This document shows positions 45,899-54,503 of a DNA stretch of 64,000 bases, in pieces; position 1 is the stretch's first letter, and every line of letters begins with the position of its first letter. Position numbers and translations under genes: made by a program. The DNA is from Siphonobacter curvatus (lineage in GTDB: Bacteria; Bacteroidota; Bacteroidia; Cytophagales; Spirosomataceae), in the NCBI RefSeq assembly GCF_002943425.1, contig NZ_PTRA01000003.1, positions 186,001-250,000 on the forward strand, written 5' to 3'. Below the pieces are notes generated by a model. The model ran no database searches and was not told the origin of the DNA. It saw only the letters and a list, made by a program, of their open reading frames with translations.

Positions 45899-46351
45899 AT
45901 GAATGCAGATGCCCTACGACAGGCCGCTTCGTTTTGTGCCTACCAGGAACGAACGGTGCAGGAAGTCCGTCAGAAACTCAGTGCTTGGGATGTATCCGAG
46001 GAAGATACGGAAGCCATCCTGGCCCGATTAATTCAGGACGGGTACCTCAGCGAAGAACGCTTTGCCAAAAGTTTTTCCCGGGGAAAATTCAGAACCCGCC
46101 ACTGGGGAAAAATCAAAATCGAAATGGAAATGCGGCGGAAAGGCCTCGGCGAAACCGACCGCAAAAACGCGCTGGAAGAAATCGACCAGACGGAATACCA
46201 CGACTCGCTGAAAAGCTTACTGGCCAAGAAAGACGCTTCCCTGAAAGATACCGACCCACGGGTACGCAAGCAGAAACTGGTTCGGTACGCCCTAAGCAAA
46301 GGCTACGAGTCGGGCCTGGTCTGGAAAGTACTGGGCGAGGACTGGGACTAA
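45899..46351 (+). CDS. recX: RecX family regulatory protein
   Basis: 150 residues with the three-helix repeats of RecX (QERTVQEVRQKLSAWDVSEEDTEAILARLIQDGYLSEERFAKSFSRGKFRTRHWGKIKIEMEMRRKG). RecX binds and limits RecA filaments. recA is not adjacent, as in other Bacteroidota. A second open frame overlaps the gene (+2, 150 codons) but is a by-product of its GC-rich codons. Confidence 0.88.
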   Translation: MNADALRQAASFCAYQERTVQEVRQKLSAWDVSEEDTEAILARLIQDGYLSEERFAKSFSRGKFRTRHWGKIKIEMEMRRKGLGETDRKNALEEIDQTEYHDSLKSLLAKKDASLKDTDPRVRKQKLVRYALSKGYESGLVWKVLGEDWD

Positions 46352-46398
46352 GGTGGCCTGACTTTTTCATCGCGGATGCCACCTAATTTGCACGTATC

Positions 46399-47313
46399 AT
46401 GGACTTTGGTAAAGTTTCACCCGGTCAAATCAATACCATCAATTTTACGCTTCCCGCCGACTCGCCCCTGAATACGCAAGTATTGCCGGGCCAGCCGGTG
46501 GCTCATCCCTTGCCCGCGTATGTGGGTTGCCCCGTTTGGATGGAGAAAAGCTGGCTGGGCAAAATCTATCCTTCGGCTATGAAGGATAAAGAAGCACTGG
46601 CTCATTACACCCAGCAGTTCAATACCATCGAACTCAACGGCACTCATTACCAGATGCCTAACGACGAAACCATTGAGCGTTGGCTGGAAGAGGCTACCCC
46701 GGGTTTTAAATACTGTCCCAAGTTTCCTAAAGCCATCAGTCACGAAAAAGAATTGCTCGGCGTAGAAGAGGTTACCGCTTTTTTCTGTCGGCAATTACTG
46801 AAACTGGGCGATCACTTAGGCATTCCGTTTCTGCAACTGGGGCCGGCTTATACGCCACAGAAGGGAAAAGGACTGGTGGAGTTTCTCAAACTCATTCCGG
46901 AAGAAATGACAATTGCCGTGGAATTCCGGCATCCGGACTGGTTTGCCAATCCCCGCATCTGGGCCCGTACCTGCGAAATCCTGCGGGAGGCGGGGCACGC
47001 GGCGGTGATTACCGATGTGTCAGGTCGCCGGGATGTGCTGCATCAGACGCTGACGGTTCCTAAAGCCGTGATTCGTTTTGTGGGTAATGAGCTGCATCCC
47101 ACGGATTATACCCGTACCGACGAATGGATTCAACGCCTTAAAAAATGGCAGCAACAGGGTCTACAAGAACTCTACGCGTTCATTCACTGTGGACAGAGTG
47201 AGTGTGCTCCCGAGTTGTCTAACTACTGGATTCAGGAATTGAATACGCATCTGGGCTTGTCACTGAAGCTACCTAAGTTTTTACCGAAAGTCGATCAGAT
47301 GAGTCTGTTTTAA
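46399..47313 (+). CDS. DUF72 family protein
   Basis: 304 residues. Conserved blocks YVGCPVWMEKSWLGKIYP, FNTIELNGTHYQMP, FKYCPKFPKAISH, AVEFRHPDWF and AFIHCGQSE identify DUF72 (YecE-like TIM barrel). The biochemical function is unknown. It lies 47 bp after recX and just before the his leader region. Confidence 0.88.
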   Translation: MDFGKVSPGQINTINFTLPADSPLNTQVLPGQPVAHPLPAYVGCPVWMEKSWLGKIYPSAMKDKEALAHYTQQFNTIELNGTHYQMPNDETIERWLEEATPGFKYCPKFPKAISHEKELLGVEEVTAFFCRQLLKLGDHLGIPFLQLGPAYTPQKGKGLVEFLKLIPEEMTIAVEFRHPDWFANPRIWARTCEILREAGHAAVITDVSGRRDVLHQTLTVPKAVIRFVGNELHPTDYTRTDEWIQRLKKWQQQGLQELYAFIHCGQSECAPELSNYWIQELNTHLGLSLKLPKFLPKVDQMSLF

Positions 47314-47365
47314 AGAAAAGCGGATGTATCCCTTTCGCAAAAATGCGATTTCTGGAAAATTCTTC

Positions 47366-47373
47366 TACTTTTG
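47366..47373 (+). promoter_or_regulatory. -7 promoter element of the his operon
   Basis: TACTTTTG matches TAnnTTTG. The start of transcription would fall at about 47377-47380, at or next to the leader-peptide ATG (47378). I see no convincing -33 element. Confidence 0.55.
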
Positions 47374-47377
47374 CCAT

Positions 47378-47425
47378 ATGAATTGCACCGTATTTCATCA
47401 TCATTCCCATGTATGGCTCCGCTGA
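47378..47425 (+). CDS. hisL: Histidine operon leader peptide
   Basis: 15 residues, MNCTVFHHHSHVWLR, with four His codons (three consecutive, then Ser-His). It is followed by alternative RNA structures and a terminator, then hisH. When charged His-tRNA is scarce, a ribosome stalled on the CAT codons would leave the antiterminator free. The predicted start of transcription is almost at the ATG, so translation is probably leaderless. Confidence 0.75.
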   Translation: MNCTVFHHHSHVWLR

Positions 47426-47513
47426 ACAGGCTGATGTGATTCCGGTTTTATGGTCTAGCAAACACCGAATAACAGATACAAACGCCTGATTCACCGAATC
47501 GGGCGTTTTTTTA
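47425..47513 (+). promoter_or_regulatory. his attenuator: antiterminator and terminator
   Basis: The terminator stem is 47481-47491/47497-47507 (AACGCCTGATT, AATCGGGCGTT, one G-T pair) followed by T7. The sequence ACCGAAT occurs twice, at 47464-47470 and 47493-47499. AACAGGC (47425-47431) can pair with GCCTG at 47484-47488, and GATTCCGGT (47438-47446) with the first ACCGAAT. These two together make a nested antiterminator that takes the terminator's left arm. A ribosome at the leader stop codon (47423-47425) would cover the left part and allow termination. Confidence 0.7.
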
Positions 47514-47538
47514 TGATCGAACGTAATCGCTGAAGGTT

Positions 47539-48123
47539 ATGAAAACCGTCATTATCAAATACAACGCCGGCAATGTACAGAGCGTCATGTATGCGCTGGA
47601 ACGCATCGGGGCCTCGTACCTCTGGACGGACGATGAGGCCGAGATCCGTACCGCCGACAAAGTCATTTTTCCGGGCGTCGGCGAAGCCTCAACCGCCATG
47701 GCATACCTGCGGGAAAAGGGCCTTGACCGCGTTATTCCTACGCTCCAGCAACCCGTACTGGGCACCTGCGTGGGTATGCAGTTGATGTGCCAGTATTCGG
47801 AGGAAAACCAGACGCAGGCCCTGGGCATTTTCCCGGTAGACGTCAGACGTTTTCCGGCGGGTGAACTCAAGGTCCCGCACGTGGGCTGGAATAACCTGTA
47901 CGATTTGAAGTCGCCGCTGACGGAGGGGATGACGCCCCATCCGTACGTGTACTTTGTGCACAGTTACGCGGCTCCGGTATGTGAATACACGGTAGCCAGT
48001 TGCGATTACGTCGTGCCCTTTTCGGCGATGCTGCACAAAGACAATTTCTACGCCGCTCAGTTTCACGCTGAAATCAGCGGAAAAGAAGGGCAGCTCATTC
48101 TTGAAAACTTCCTGAAACTCTAA
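47539..48123 (+). CDS. hisH: Imidazole glycerol phosphate synthase, glutaminase subunit
   Basis: 194 residues. A class I glutaminase that supplies ammonia to HisF. Catalytic Cys77 (GTCVGMQL), His176 and Glu178 (QFHAEIS; the usual Pro is Ala) and the oxyanion strand PGVG (45-48) are all present. First gene of the hisH-A-F-I-E run; 26 bp downstream of the attenuator. Confidence 0.95.
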   Translation: MKTVIIKYNAGNVQSVMYALERIGASYLWTDDEAEIRTADKVIFPGVGEASTAMAYLREKGLDRVIPTLQQPVLGTCVGMQLMCQYSEENQTQALGIFPVDVRRFPAGELKVPHVGWNNLYDLKSPLTEGMTPHPYVYFVHSYAAPVCEYTVASCDYVVPFSAMLHKDNFYAAQFHAEISGKEGQLILENFLKL

Positions 48124-48129
48124 GTAGCT

Positions 48130-48852
48130 ATGTTTATTATTCCCGCCATCGACTTGATTGAAGGCAAAGCCGTTCGATTGACGCAGGGCGATTATTCGCA
48201 GAAAACCGTCTACAACGCCCATCCGCTGGAAGTAGCCAAGGAATTTGAAGGAGCCGGGCTGACGCGTCTGCATCTGGTGGACCTCGATGGAGCCAAAGCC
48301 AAGAAAGTCATTAACTGGAAAGTACTCGAAACTATTACTACACAGACGCGTTTGCAGGTTGACTTTGGAGGTGGGGTACAATCGGATGAAGACCTGAAAA
48401 TCGTCTTCGAAAGCGGAGCAACGCAAGTAACGGGCGGGAGTATTGCCGTAAAAAATCCCGATTTGTTTGCCAGCTGGCTCAGTCAGTACGGCGGTGAGAA
48501 GATGATTCTTGGAGCCGACGCCAAAAACGAACGCATCGCCGTGAGTGGCTGGGAAGAAGGAACGCAGTTGTGGGTGTATGATTTCGTGAAGCAGTGGGAA
48601 GAAAAAGGCATTCAGTACATCATTTCGACCGATGTGGCCAAAGATGGTCTCTTGCAGGGTCCCAGCTTTGATCTGTACCAGAAACTTCAAGAGCAGTCAC
48701 CGGCCCTGCGGGTGATTGCCTCGGGAGGCGTTAGTTCAATGGCTGATCTGGAGAAGCTGGCAGAGATGAACGTATACGGCGTTATTGTCGGGAAGGCCAT
48801 TTACGAAGGCCGGGTTTCCCTGAAAGATTTAAGTACCTTCGTTGAAAACTAG
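48130..48852 (+). CDS. hisA: Phosphoribosylformimino-AICAR ribotide isomerase
   Basis: 240 residues, a TIM barrel. Catalytic Asp8 (IPAIDLIEGKAVRL) and Asp130 (ILGADAKNERIAV) are in place, with phosphate-binding GGG at 80-82 and the C-terminal ASGGVSS and GVIVGKAIYEG. It performs the Amadori step in histidine synthesis. 6 bp after hisH and 6 bp before hisF. Confidence 0.96.
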   Translation: MFIIPAIDLIEGKAVRLTQGDYSQKTVYNAHPLEVAKEFEGAGLTRLHLVDLDGAKAKKVINWKVLETITTQTRLQVDFGGGVQSDEDLKIVFESGATQVTGGSIAVKNPDLFASWLSQYGGEKMILGADAKNERIAVSGWEEGTQLWVYDFVKQWEEKGIQYIISTDVAKDGLLQGPSFDLYQKLQEQSPALRVIASGGVSSMADLEKLAEMNVYGVIVGKAIYEGRVSLKDLSTFVEN

Positions 48853-48858
48853 GTCCCT

Positions 48859-49701
48859 ATGTTAACCAAACGCATCATTCCGTGCCTGGACATCAAGGAC
48901 GGACGCACGGTCAAAGGAACGAATTTCGTGAACCTGCGGGATGCCGGAGATCCGGTAGAACTGGGGGCTTTGTACGCCGAACAGGGAGCCGACGAACTGG
49001 TATTTCTCGACATTACGGCTACCGTCGATAATCGGAAAACGCTCGTAGATCTGGTTCGTAACGTAGCCCGCCACGTGAATATTCCCTTCACCGTTGGTGG
49101 GGGTATCAGTTCCGTAGCCGATGTATCGGCCTTACTGAATGCCGGAGCCGATAAAATTTCAATCAATTCTTCGGCCGTCCGTCGGCCTGAACTCATCGAC
49201 GAACTGGCTTTGCAGTTCGGTTCGCAGTGCATCATTGTAGCGATTGACACGCGGGAGATTTCCGTACCCAGCGACGTGGTAAGCCATCAGGAAACCACGA
49301 CCAGCCGGTTTGGCAACGAACGCGTCAGTACTCACGAGATTCGCCTGACGACTGAACACGTCGTACACACGCACGGGGGCCGTAAGCCTACTGAGTTGCG
49401 TACCTTGCCCTGGGCAAAAGAAGCTCAGGAACGTGGAGCGGGCGAAATACTGCTGACCTCCATGGACGCCGACGGTACCAAAGCCGGGTTTGCTCTGGAG
49501 CTAACGGCGGCGGTTTCCGGACAACTCAGTATTCCCGTGATTGCTTCGGGGGGAGCGGGGTTAATGGAACACTTCCATGAAGTATTTACGACCGGAAAAG
49601 CCGACGCGGGCCTAGCCGCCAGTATTTTCCACTTCCGGGAAATTGGTATTCAGCCTTTGAAAATGTACCTCCAGGAAAAGGGCGTCACGATGCGACTGTA
49701 A
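48859..49701 (+). CDS. hisF: Imidazole glycerol phosphate synthase, cyclase subunit
   Basis: 280 residues, longer than the usual 251-258. Catalytic Asp11 ([14 protein letters not shown]) and Asp130 (IIVAIDTRE) are in place, as are the phosphate-binding GGG (80-82) and ASGGAG. About 27-29 extra residues lie between Asp130 and the conserved [10 protein letters not shown] (roughly 132-166). They are rich in Ser/Thr/His and in frame. The enzyme closes the imidazole ring with ammonia from HisH. Confidence 0.94.
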   Translation: MLTKRIIPCLDIKDGRTVKGTNFVNLRDAGDPVELGALYAEQGADELVFLDITATVDNRKTLVDLVRNVARHVNIPFTVGGGISSVADVSALLNAGADKISINSSAVRRPELIDELALQFGSQCIIVAIDTREISVPSDVVSHQETTTSRFGNERVSTHEIRLTTEHVVHTHGGRKPTELRTLPWAKEAQERGAGEILLTSMDADGTKAGFALELTAAVSGQLSIPVIASGGAGLMEHFHEVFTTGKADAGLAASIFHFREIGIQPLKMYLQEKGVTMRL

Positions 49702-49710
49702 TCAAGTCTT

Positions 49711-50025
49711 ATGAAACTGAATTTTGAAAAAGCCGGCGGTCTGATTCCGGCCATTATCCAGGACGTTCAGACGAATAAAGTGCTCATGCTGGGCTTTATG
49801 AACGAAGAAGCCTACGCTAAAACGGAGGCCGACCAGATCGTAACCTTTTTCAGCCGCACCAAAAATCGGCTGTGGACCAAGGGCGAAACCTCTGGTCATT
49901 TTCTGCACGTCAAGGAAATTCGTATCGACTGCGATCAGGATACGTTGTTGATTAAGGTAGAACCCGTGGGGCCCGTGTGTCATACGGGAGCGGATACCTG
50001 TTTTTTTGAAGAAAATCCTCGGTAG
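49711..50025 (+). CDS. hisI: Phosphoribosyl-AMP cyclohydrolase
   Basis: 104 residues. It opens the purine ring of phosphoribosyl-AMP. The metal-binding DCDQD block and the zinc cysteines (VCHTGADTCF) are visible. It is a stand-alone HisI, not the fused HisIE seen in many Bacteroidota; HisE is encoded by a separate gene 54 bp later. Confidence 0.94.
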   Translation: MKLNFEKAGGLIPAIIQDVQTNKVLMLGFMNEEAYAKTEADQIVTFFSRTKNRLWTKGETSGHFLHVKEIRIDCDQDTLLIKVEPVGPVCHTGADTCFFEENPR

Positions 50026-50079
50026 GAGCGTTTGCTTCTTCCGTCCATCCCATTTTAAAGGCAACCTTGCCCATTCTGT

Positions 50080-50373
50080 ATGGCCGTTGAATTCTTAGAT
50101 CAGTTAAAAGCTATTATCCGGGAGCGGAAACAATCCGCCAGTGAAGGTTCGTATACGGCTAAATTGTTCGCCCGTGGTACGAATAAAATTGCCCAGAAAG
50201 TGGGTGAAGAAGCCGTTGAATTGGTCATCGAAGCCATGTCCAATGACGACCAGCTGTTCAAAAACGAAGCAGCGGATTTGCTGTTTCACTATCTGATCCT
50301 GCTCGAAGACCGCAATATCGATCTCGACGAGGTCATTGCTATTCTCGAAGATCGCCATCGCGAGCGTCAATAA
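50080..50373 (+). CDS. hisE: Phosphoribosyl-ATP pyrophosphohydrolase
   Basis: 97 residues, MazG-like all-alpha enzyme. It shows the conserved EEAVELVIEA and AADLLFHYLILLEDRNIDLDEV helices with the acidic metal ligands. It catalyses the second step of histidine synthesis. Last recognised his gene here; hisG, hisD, hisC and hisB are not in the window. Confidence 0.94.
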   Translation: MAVEFLDQLKAIIRERKQSASEGSYTAKLFARGTNKIAQKVGEEAVELVIEAMSNDDQLFKNEAADLLFHYLILLEDRNIDLDEVIAILEDRHRERQ

Positions 50374-50393
50374 TAAGTACAGAGACTTAGGTT

Positions 50394-50425
50394 TTTGGTA
50401 CAAAATTTTGCATGTTGAACCTTTG
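50394..50425 (+). promoter_or_regulatory. Possible promoter of the YvlD-like gene
   Basis: TTTG (50394-50397), 20 bp, AACCTTTG (50418-50425). The first base of the -7 box differs from the consensus. It is 19 bases before the ATG. Confidence 0.4.
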
Positions 50426-50443
50426 TACTAACACCTTCTTCTT

Positions 50444-50782
50444 ATGGGCCTTATTGTCCGTTTATTAATTAATGCTGTGGTCGTGTACCTGGTGGCCAGT
50501 TTTCTGCCCGGGGTCTCGGTCGATGGCTTTACGACGGCTCTCATTGTTGCCGTTGTACTGGCTTTACTCAACACGTTCGTCAAGCCGATTTTACAACTCC
50601 TCAGCCTGCCGATTACGATTCTGACGCTAGGCTTGTTCCTTCTGGTAATCAACGTTTTGATTATCAAAATGACCGATTATCTCGTTGACGGCTTTTCGGT
50701 CGATAACTGGCTGATCGCTCTGATATTTAGCTTCATCGTTTCGCTCGTTTCCGGGGCTCTGGGAGCGGCCAGCGAGGATTAA
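50444..50782 (+). CDS. YvlD/phage-holin-family membrane protein
   Basis: 112 residues with four membrane helices. The signature LLNTFVKPILQLLSLPITILTLGLFLLVINVLI belongs to the PF04020 family (YvlD, formerly called phage holin 4-2). In Bacillus YvlD-like proteins belong to envelope stress regulons. No phage context. A strong terminator follows. Confidence 0.85.
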   Translation: MGLIVRLLINAVVVYLVASFLPGVSVDGFTTALIVAVVLALLNTFVKPILQLLSLPITILTLGLFLLVINVLIIKMTDYLVDGFSVDNWLIALIFSFIVSLVSGALGAASED

Positions 50783-50837
50783 GTTTCGTCAAAGAAAAAA
50801 GGCTATAGGTCGGCACATTAAAGCCTATGGCCTGTTT

Positions 50838-50890
50838 AAAATCCCGTTTATTAAGAAAGCACGTACTTTTCTTAATAAACGGGATTTTTT
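50838..50890 (+). terminator. Terminator after the YvlD-like gene
   Basis: AAAATCCCGTTTATTAAGAAA and its complement (arms of about 20 bp, 50838-50858/50868-50888) with a 9-base loop and T6. Confidence 0.88.
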
Positions 50891-51201
50891 ATGAATCAAC
50901 CCGTAAACAAGCGATAGAAACGAATTGAAAATAAGTACTTGTTCCTTTTTATTCCTAGTTTTCTAGGCAAAAGAGAGTATATTTCGACTTTAGTACTTAT
51001 GTAGCCAATACGTGCGGACGGTAGAGGTACTCAATCACAAACTTGATGGGAAAAAGCCAGTTTTCTCATCGGTTTCTAGCAGGGTTCAACCCCACCTGCG
51101 TTGGTGTTTATCTTCGCCGCAATAGCTGCCTCTCGAAATTTATACGCTTAGTTTATGTAGCGAAGAGTACCTGTTATTGCTTTTGCTTGACCGCCAACTA
51201 T

Positions 51202-54117
51202 ATGCAAAGCTTTGCCCATTCTTCAAATCTAGACCAATCTAGATTAGTTTATTATGCCGAATTTGACCGCCAAGGAACCTACACCTATGGCAATGCCCCC
51301 TTACGGGAAGTAAGTGCTACCAACGATCCTTTTCAACTACTTTTGAAGGATCTGGATTATATCTATTTACAAAACCAGCTGAAAAGTTCAAGCCCTGCTA
51401 TTCATGAGTTTCGGGCTCAGAATACCCATCACTCCTTGCGTTTGGAGATAATGCCGCGTTTGGATGACCAAGGTATTAAACGGGGCAGCAGCGTTCTGGC
51501 CCTAGCCGAAGCGTGGCCATCCGAGCAGATCACCGGGCAGCAGCAGTTTGAAGCCATCTTGCGCTACGCACCCATTGGTATGGCCCTGCTTGAGCTCAAT
51601 GGCAAGTGGATTCGGGTCAATCAAGCCCTATGTCAGTTCATGGGTTACACGGAAGAGGAACTGCTCGAGATGGATTTTCAATCCATTACCCATCCCGAGG
51701 ATTTGGCCGAAGACCTTGCCCTGGCCAATCAAGTGATACGCGGTGAAATCGCGAGTTACGCTTTGGAGAAACGCTACTTGCATAAGAATGGCTCGGTAGT
51801 CTGGGGATTATTAACGGTTACGCTGGCCCGTCAGGGCAATATGTCCTGCTTTATTTCACAAATCCAGGACATTACGGCTACCAAACAATCGTATCAAGCC
51901 CTGAAAAAAAGTGAGGAAAAGTTTCGGCTGATGAGTGAAAACAGCCGGGATACGATGGCCTTGCTAGATCAGCAGGGAAGGTGGTTGTACGGAAATCCCT
52001 ACGTAAGCAGGCTCACTGGCTATACCTTAGACACCCTGTTGGGAAAGCCCTACGCCGACCTGGTGCATCCCGACGATCTGCCTGCGCTGACGGAGATGTA
52101 CCGGGAACTCATGGCCCATCCCGATCAAACCTTCAAAAGTCGGCACCGTATTGTCAATGCCCAGGGGCAAACCCGTTGGCTGGAAGGATACATCGTCAAT
52201 AAACTTGACTTGGAGGGTCTAAACGCCATTATTGGTAATTTTCAGGATATCACTTCTTTGGTATACAGCAGTCAAAAGATAGAGGACAGTGAAAAGCTCT
52301 TCCGCACGGCTCTGGAGTATTCAGCCAGCGGCGTGGCTTTGACTTCCAAAGAAGGCGTTTGCCTGACCGTTAACCGGGCCTTCTGTCAGATGTTGGGCTA
52401 TACGGAGCAAGAAATGCTCGGCAAAACCTTTGACTCCCTTACGTACGGCGAGAATCCTCGAACGTTTGAAAGGCTGGGTCAACAGCAAACGTATCAAACC
52501 GAAGAGCGTTACGTTCACAAGACCGGAAAAATCGTTTGGGTACTACTTTCCATCGCTCGCTTGGACCTGGAGCCGCATCATTTCATTGTGCAGGCCGCTG
52601 ATATTACGGACCGAAAACAAGCCGAAGAAGAAATTTCCCAAAAAAAGGCCCAGTTGGCCTTACTGAGCAATCACCTGTACGGACTGATGATTTTTCAGGC
52701 CGTGCAGGAGCCCGGCAAACCCATACGTTTTACGTACGTAAGTGATACGGTGCGAGAAGCTACGGGACAACCCGCTCAAGAAGTAATCCATAATGCAGAT
52801 CTATTATTCAAACGGATCCATCCGGATGACTACCAGCAGCTACGGGAAAAACTTCGAACGTCCTTAAAAAGTCGTCAACCCCTAAAGATTGAATTGCGGG
52901 TGATTAATGCGCATCAGGAGGCTCGCTGGGTTCGGGTACGGGCCACGCCGCGGCTTCTGGATGATGGCACCGTCGTTTGGGAAGGTTACCAAGTGGACGT
53001 TACGCAACGGAAGGAGGCCCTGGAGGAACTCAAACGCTCGGAAGCCAATCTACGTGTCGTCTTGGATCATACGGAAATAGGCTATGTCTTGTTGGATACG
53101 CAAGGAAGGATTCGTTTGTATAATCAACGGTTTACTGAGCTATGTCGGCCCGAGACGAAACCCCACGTGGCCCATACCGAACGATTTATCGACTTAGTAT
53201 CACCCGAGCGGCGACTGGTGGTCGAGGCCATGTTACAACAGGTGCTCACCACGGGCGAAGGTATTGGGTATGAACTCTACGATGAACAGCGGGAACTTTA
53301 TTTCTATGTGACAATCCATTTGGTTCGGGAAGAACAGGTGTTGGGTCTTTGCTTAAGTATGCAGGACATCAGTCAGCGGAAACAGGTTGAATTAGAGCAG
53401 CAACGCATGACGCAGGAAGTATTGCTGAAAAACCATAACCTCGAACAGTTCGCTTCCATTGTTTCCCATAACCTCCGGGCACCCGTGGCTAATGTGCTGG
53501 GGCTAACCGAAATATTGCAGCAACCGGATCTGCCGGAGGCCGAACGGCAGCAACTCCTGGAAGATGTGGTCCTGTGCACCCAGCGGCTGGATCAGGTAAT
53601 TAAAGACCTTAATCAGATTGTAAGCTTACGCCATGAAGTACCCACGGAGAAGGAATGGGTACATTTACCGCAACTCGTTGCCCACATACAAGCTCAATTA
53701 CAGCCCTCCTTAACGGCCAAACGTGCCCAGCTGGTGACGGATTTTTCGCAGGTAGACGAATGGTATACCGTTCGTTCGTATTTCTATAGTATTGTTTCCC
53801 AGCTCATTTCTAATGCACTTAAGTTTAGTCAGCCTGATCACGAACCCCTCATCTACATTAGTGGGGCAATGCAGGAGGACATCTTTCAGCTCGTCGTGGA
53901 AGATAATGGGCTAGGAATTGATCTACGTCGTAAATCCGAGCAAGTATTTGGCCTGTATCAACGCTTTCATCGCCCCATTGAAGGCAAGGGCATGGGTTTA
54001 TATTTAATGAAAACGCAAGTGGAATTATTAGGAGGCCAGGTTTTTGTAGAAAGTGAGTTGGGGCGTGGGTCCCGCTTTACGCTAAAATTCCCCGTGCTTT
54101 CCGCCGTTAGTATATGA
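51202..54117 (+). CDS. Five-PAS sensor histidine kinase
   Basis: 971 residues from ATG 51202 (MQSFAHSSNLDQSRLVYY); the frame is open 159 bases further up, with a Cys-rich, unlikely extension. After a 100-residue N-terminal region come about five PAS domains (ILRYAPIGMALLEL; SENSRDTMALLDQQG; ALEYSASGVALTSKEG; a PAS_3-like domain near 490-610; VLDHTEIGYVLLDTQG). HisKA with His756 (IVSHNLRAPVANVLGL) and a HATPase (ISNALKFS, DNGLGIDL, GKGMGLYLMKTQ) follow. No membrane helix. The stop overlaps the start of the receiver gene (ATGA). Confidence 0.9.
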   Translation: MQSFAHSSNLDQSRLVYYAEFDRQGTYTYGNAPLREVSATNDPFQLLLKDLDYIYLQNQLKSSSPAIHEFRAQNTHHSLRLEIMPRLDDQGIKRGSSVLALAEAWPSEQITGQQQFEAILRYAPIGMALLELNGKWIRVNQALCQFMGYTEEELLEMDFQSITHPEDLAEDLALANQVIRGEIASYALEKRYLHKNGSVVWGLLTVTLARQGNMSCFISQIQDITATKQSYQALKKSEEKFRLMSENSRDTMALLDQQGRWLYGNPYVSRLTGYTLDTLLGKPYADLVHPDDLPALTEMYRELMAHPDQTFKSRHRIVNAQGQTRWLEGYIVNKLDLEGLNAIIGNFQDITSLVYSSQKIEDSEKLFRTALEYSASGVALTSKEGVCLTVNRAFCQMLGYTEQEMLGKTFDSLTYGENPRTFERLGQQQTYQTEERYVHKTGKIVWVLLSIARLDLEPHHFIVQAADITDRKQAEEEISQKKAQLALLSNHLYGLMIFQAVQEPGKPIRFTYVSDTVREATGQPAQEVIHNADLLFKRIHPDDYQQLREKLRTSLKSRQPLKIELRVINAHQEARWVRVRATPRLLDDGTVVWEGYQVDVTQRKEALEELKRSEANLRVVLDHTEIGYVLLDTQGRIRLYNQRFTELCRPETKPHVAHTERFIDLVSPERRLVVEAMLQQVLTTGEGIGYELYDEQRELYFYVTIHLVREEQVLGLCLSMQDISQRKQVELEQQRMTQEVLLKNHNLEQFASIVSHNLRAPVANVLGLTEILQQPDLPEAERQQLLEDVVLCTQRLDQVIKDLNQIVSLRHEVPTEKEWVHLPQLVAHIQAQLQPSLTAKRAQLVTDFSQVDEWYTVRSYFYSIVSQLISNALKFSQPDHEPLIYISGAMQEDIFQLVVEDNGLGIDLRRKSEQVFGLYQRFHRPIEGKGMGLYLMKTQVELLGGQVFVESELGRGSRFTLKFPVLSAVSI

Positions 54118-54503
54118 CAATCCCTGAAACGATTATTTTGATCGACGACGATCCCCTCAATAACAAAATATGTACGTATTTACTGGGACGGTATTTTCCT
54201 CAACCCGTTCCCATTCGGGCTTTTACGAATCCTGAAGAGGGACTTGCGTATCTGCTGAGTCTGAATACGCCCCAATCAACCCTGGTCTTACTTGATTTAA
54301 ATATGCCTGAATTAACGGGTTGGCAAGTACTCGATGCCCTGGAAACATTCATGACTCAGGCACAAGCGTATATTCACATTTACATCCTTTCGTCTTCGAT
54401 AGACCTACGGGACCGGGAAAAGACCCAGCTCTATCCCTACGTGAAAGGGTCGCTGGAAAAGCCGCTGACGCGGGCTCAATTGGATGCGATATTTCAATCC
54501 TGA
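54114..54503 (+). CDS. Stand-alone response regulator
   Basis: 129 residues. A receiver with LIDDDPLNNKI, phosphoacceptor in STLVLLDLNMPELTGW, Ser in IYILSSSID and Lys in GSLEKPLT. It is translationally coupled to the five-PAS kinase (4-bp overlap) and is its likely partner. Its last codons overlap the end of the convergent pbpC by 10 bp. Confidence 0.92.
   Translation: MTIPETIILIDDDPLNNKICTYLLGRYFPQPVPIRAFTNPEEGLAYLLSLNTPQSTLVLLDLNMPELTGWQVLDALETFMTQAQAYIHIYILSSSIDLRDREKTQLYPYVKGSLEKPLTRAQLDAIFQS

Noticed and set aside
45934-46386. 150-codon ORF overlapping recX in another frame
   Set aside because: The RecX frame has the family sequence; the other frame is rich in Pro/Arg/Gly as expected from shifted codons.
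47689-48690. 333-codon minus-strand ORF across hisH and hisA
   Set aside because: It is antisense to two clear enzymes with intact active sites and has no recognisable motif. Long shadows are common in this codon usage.
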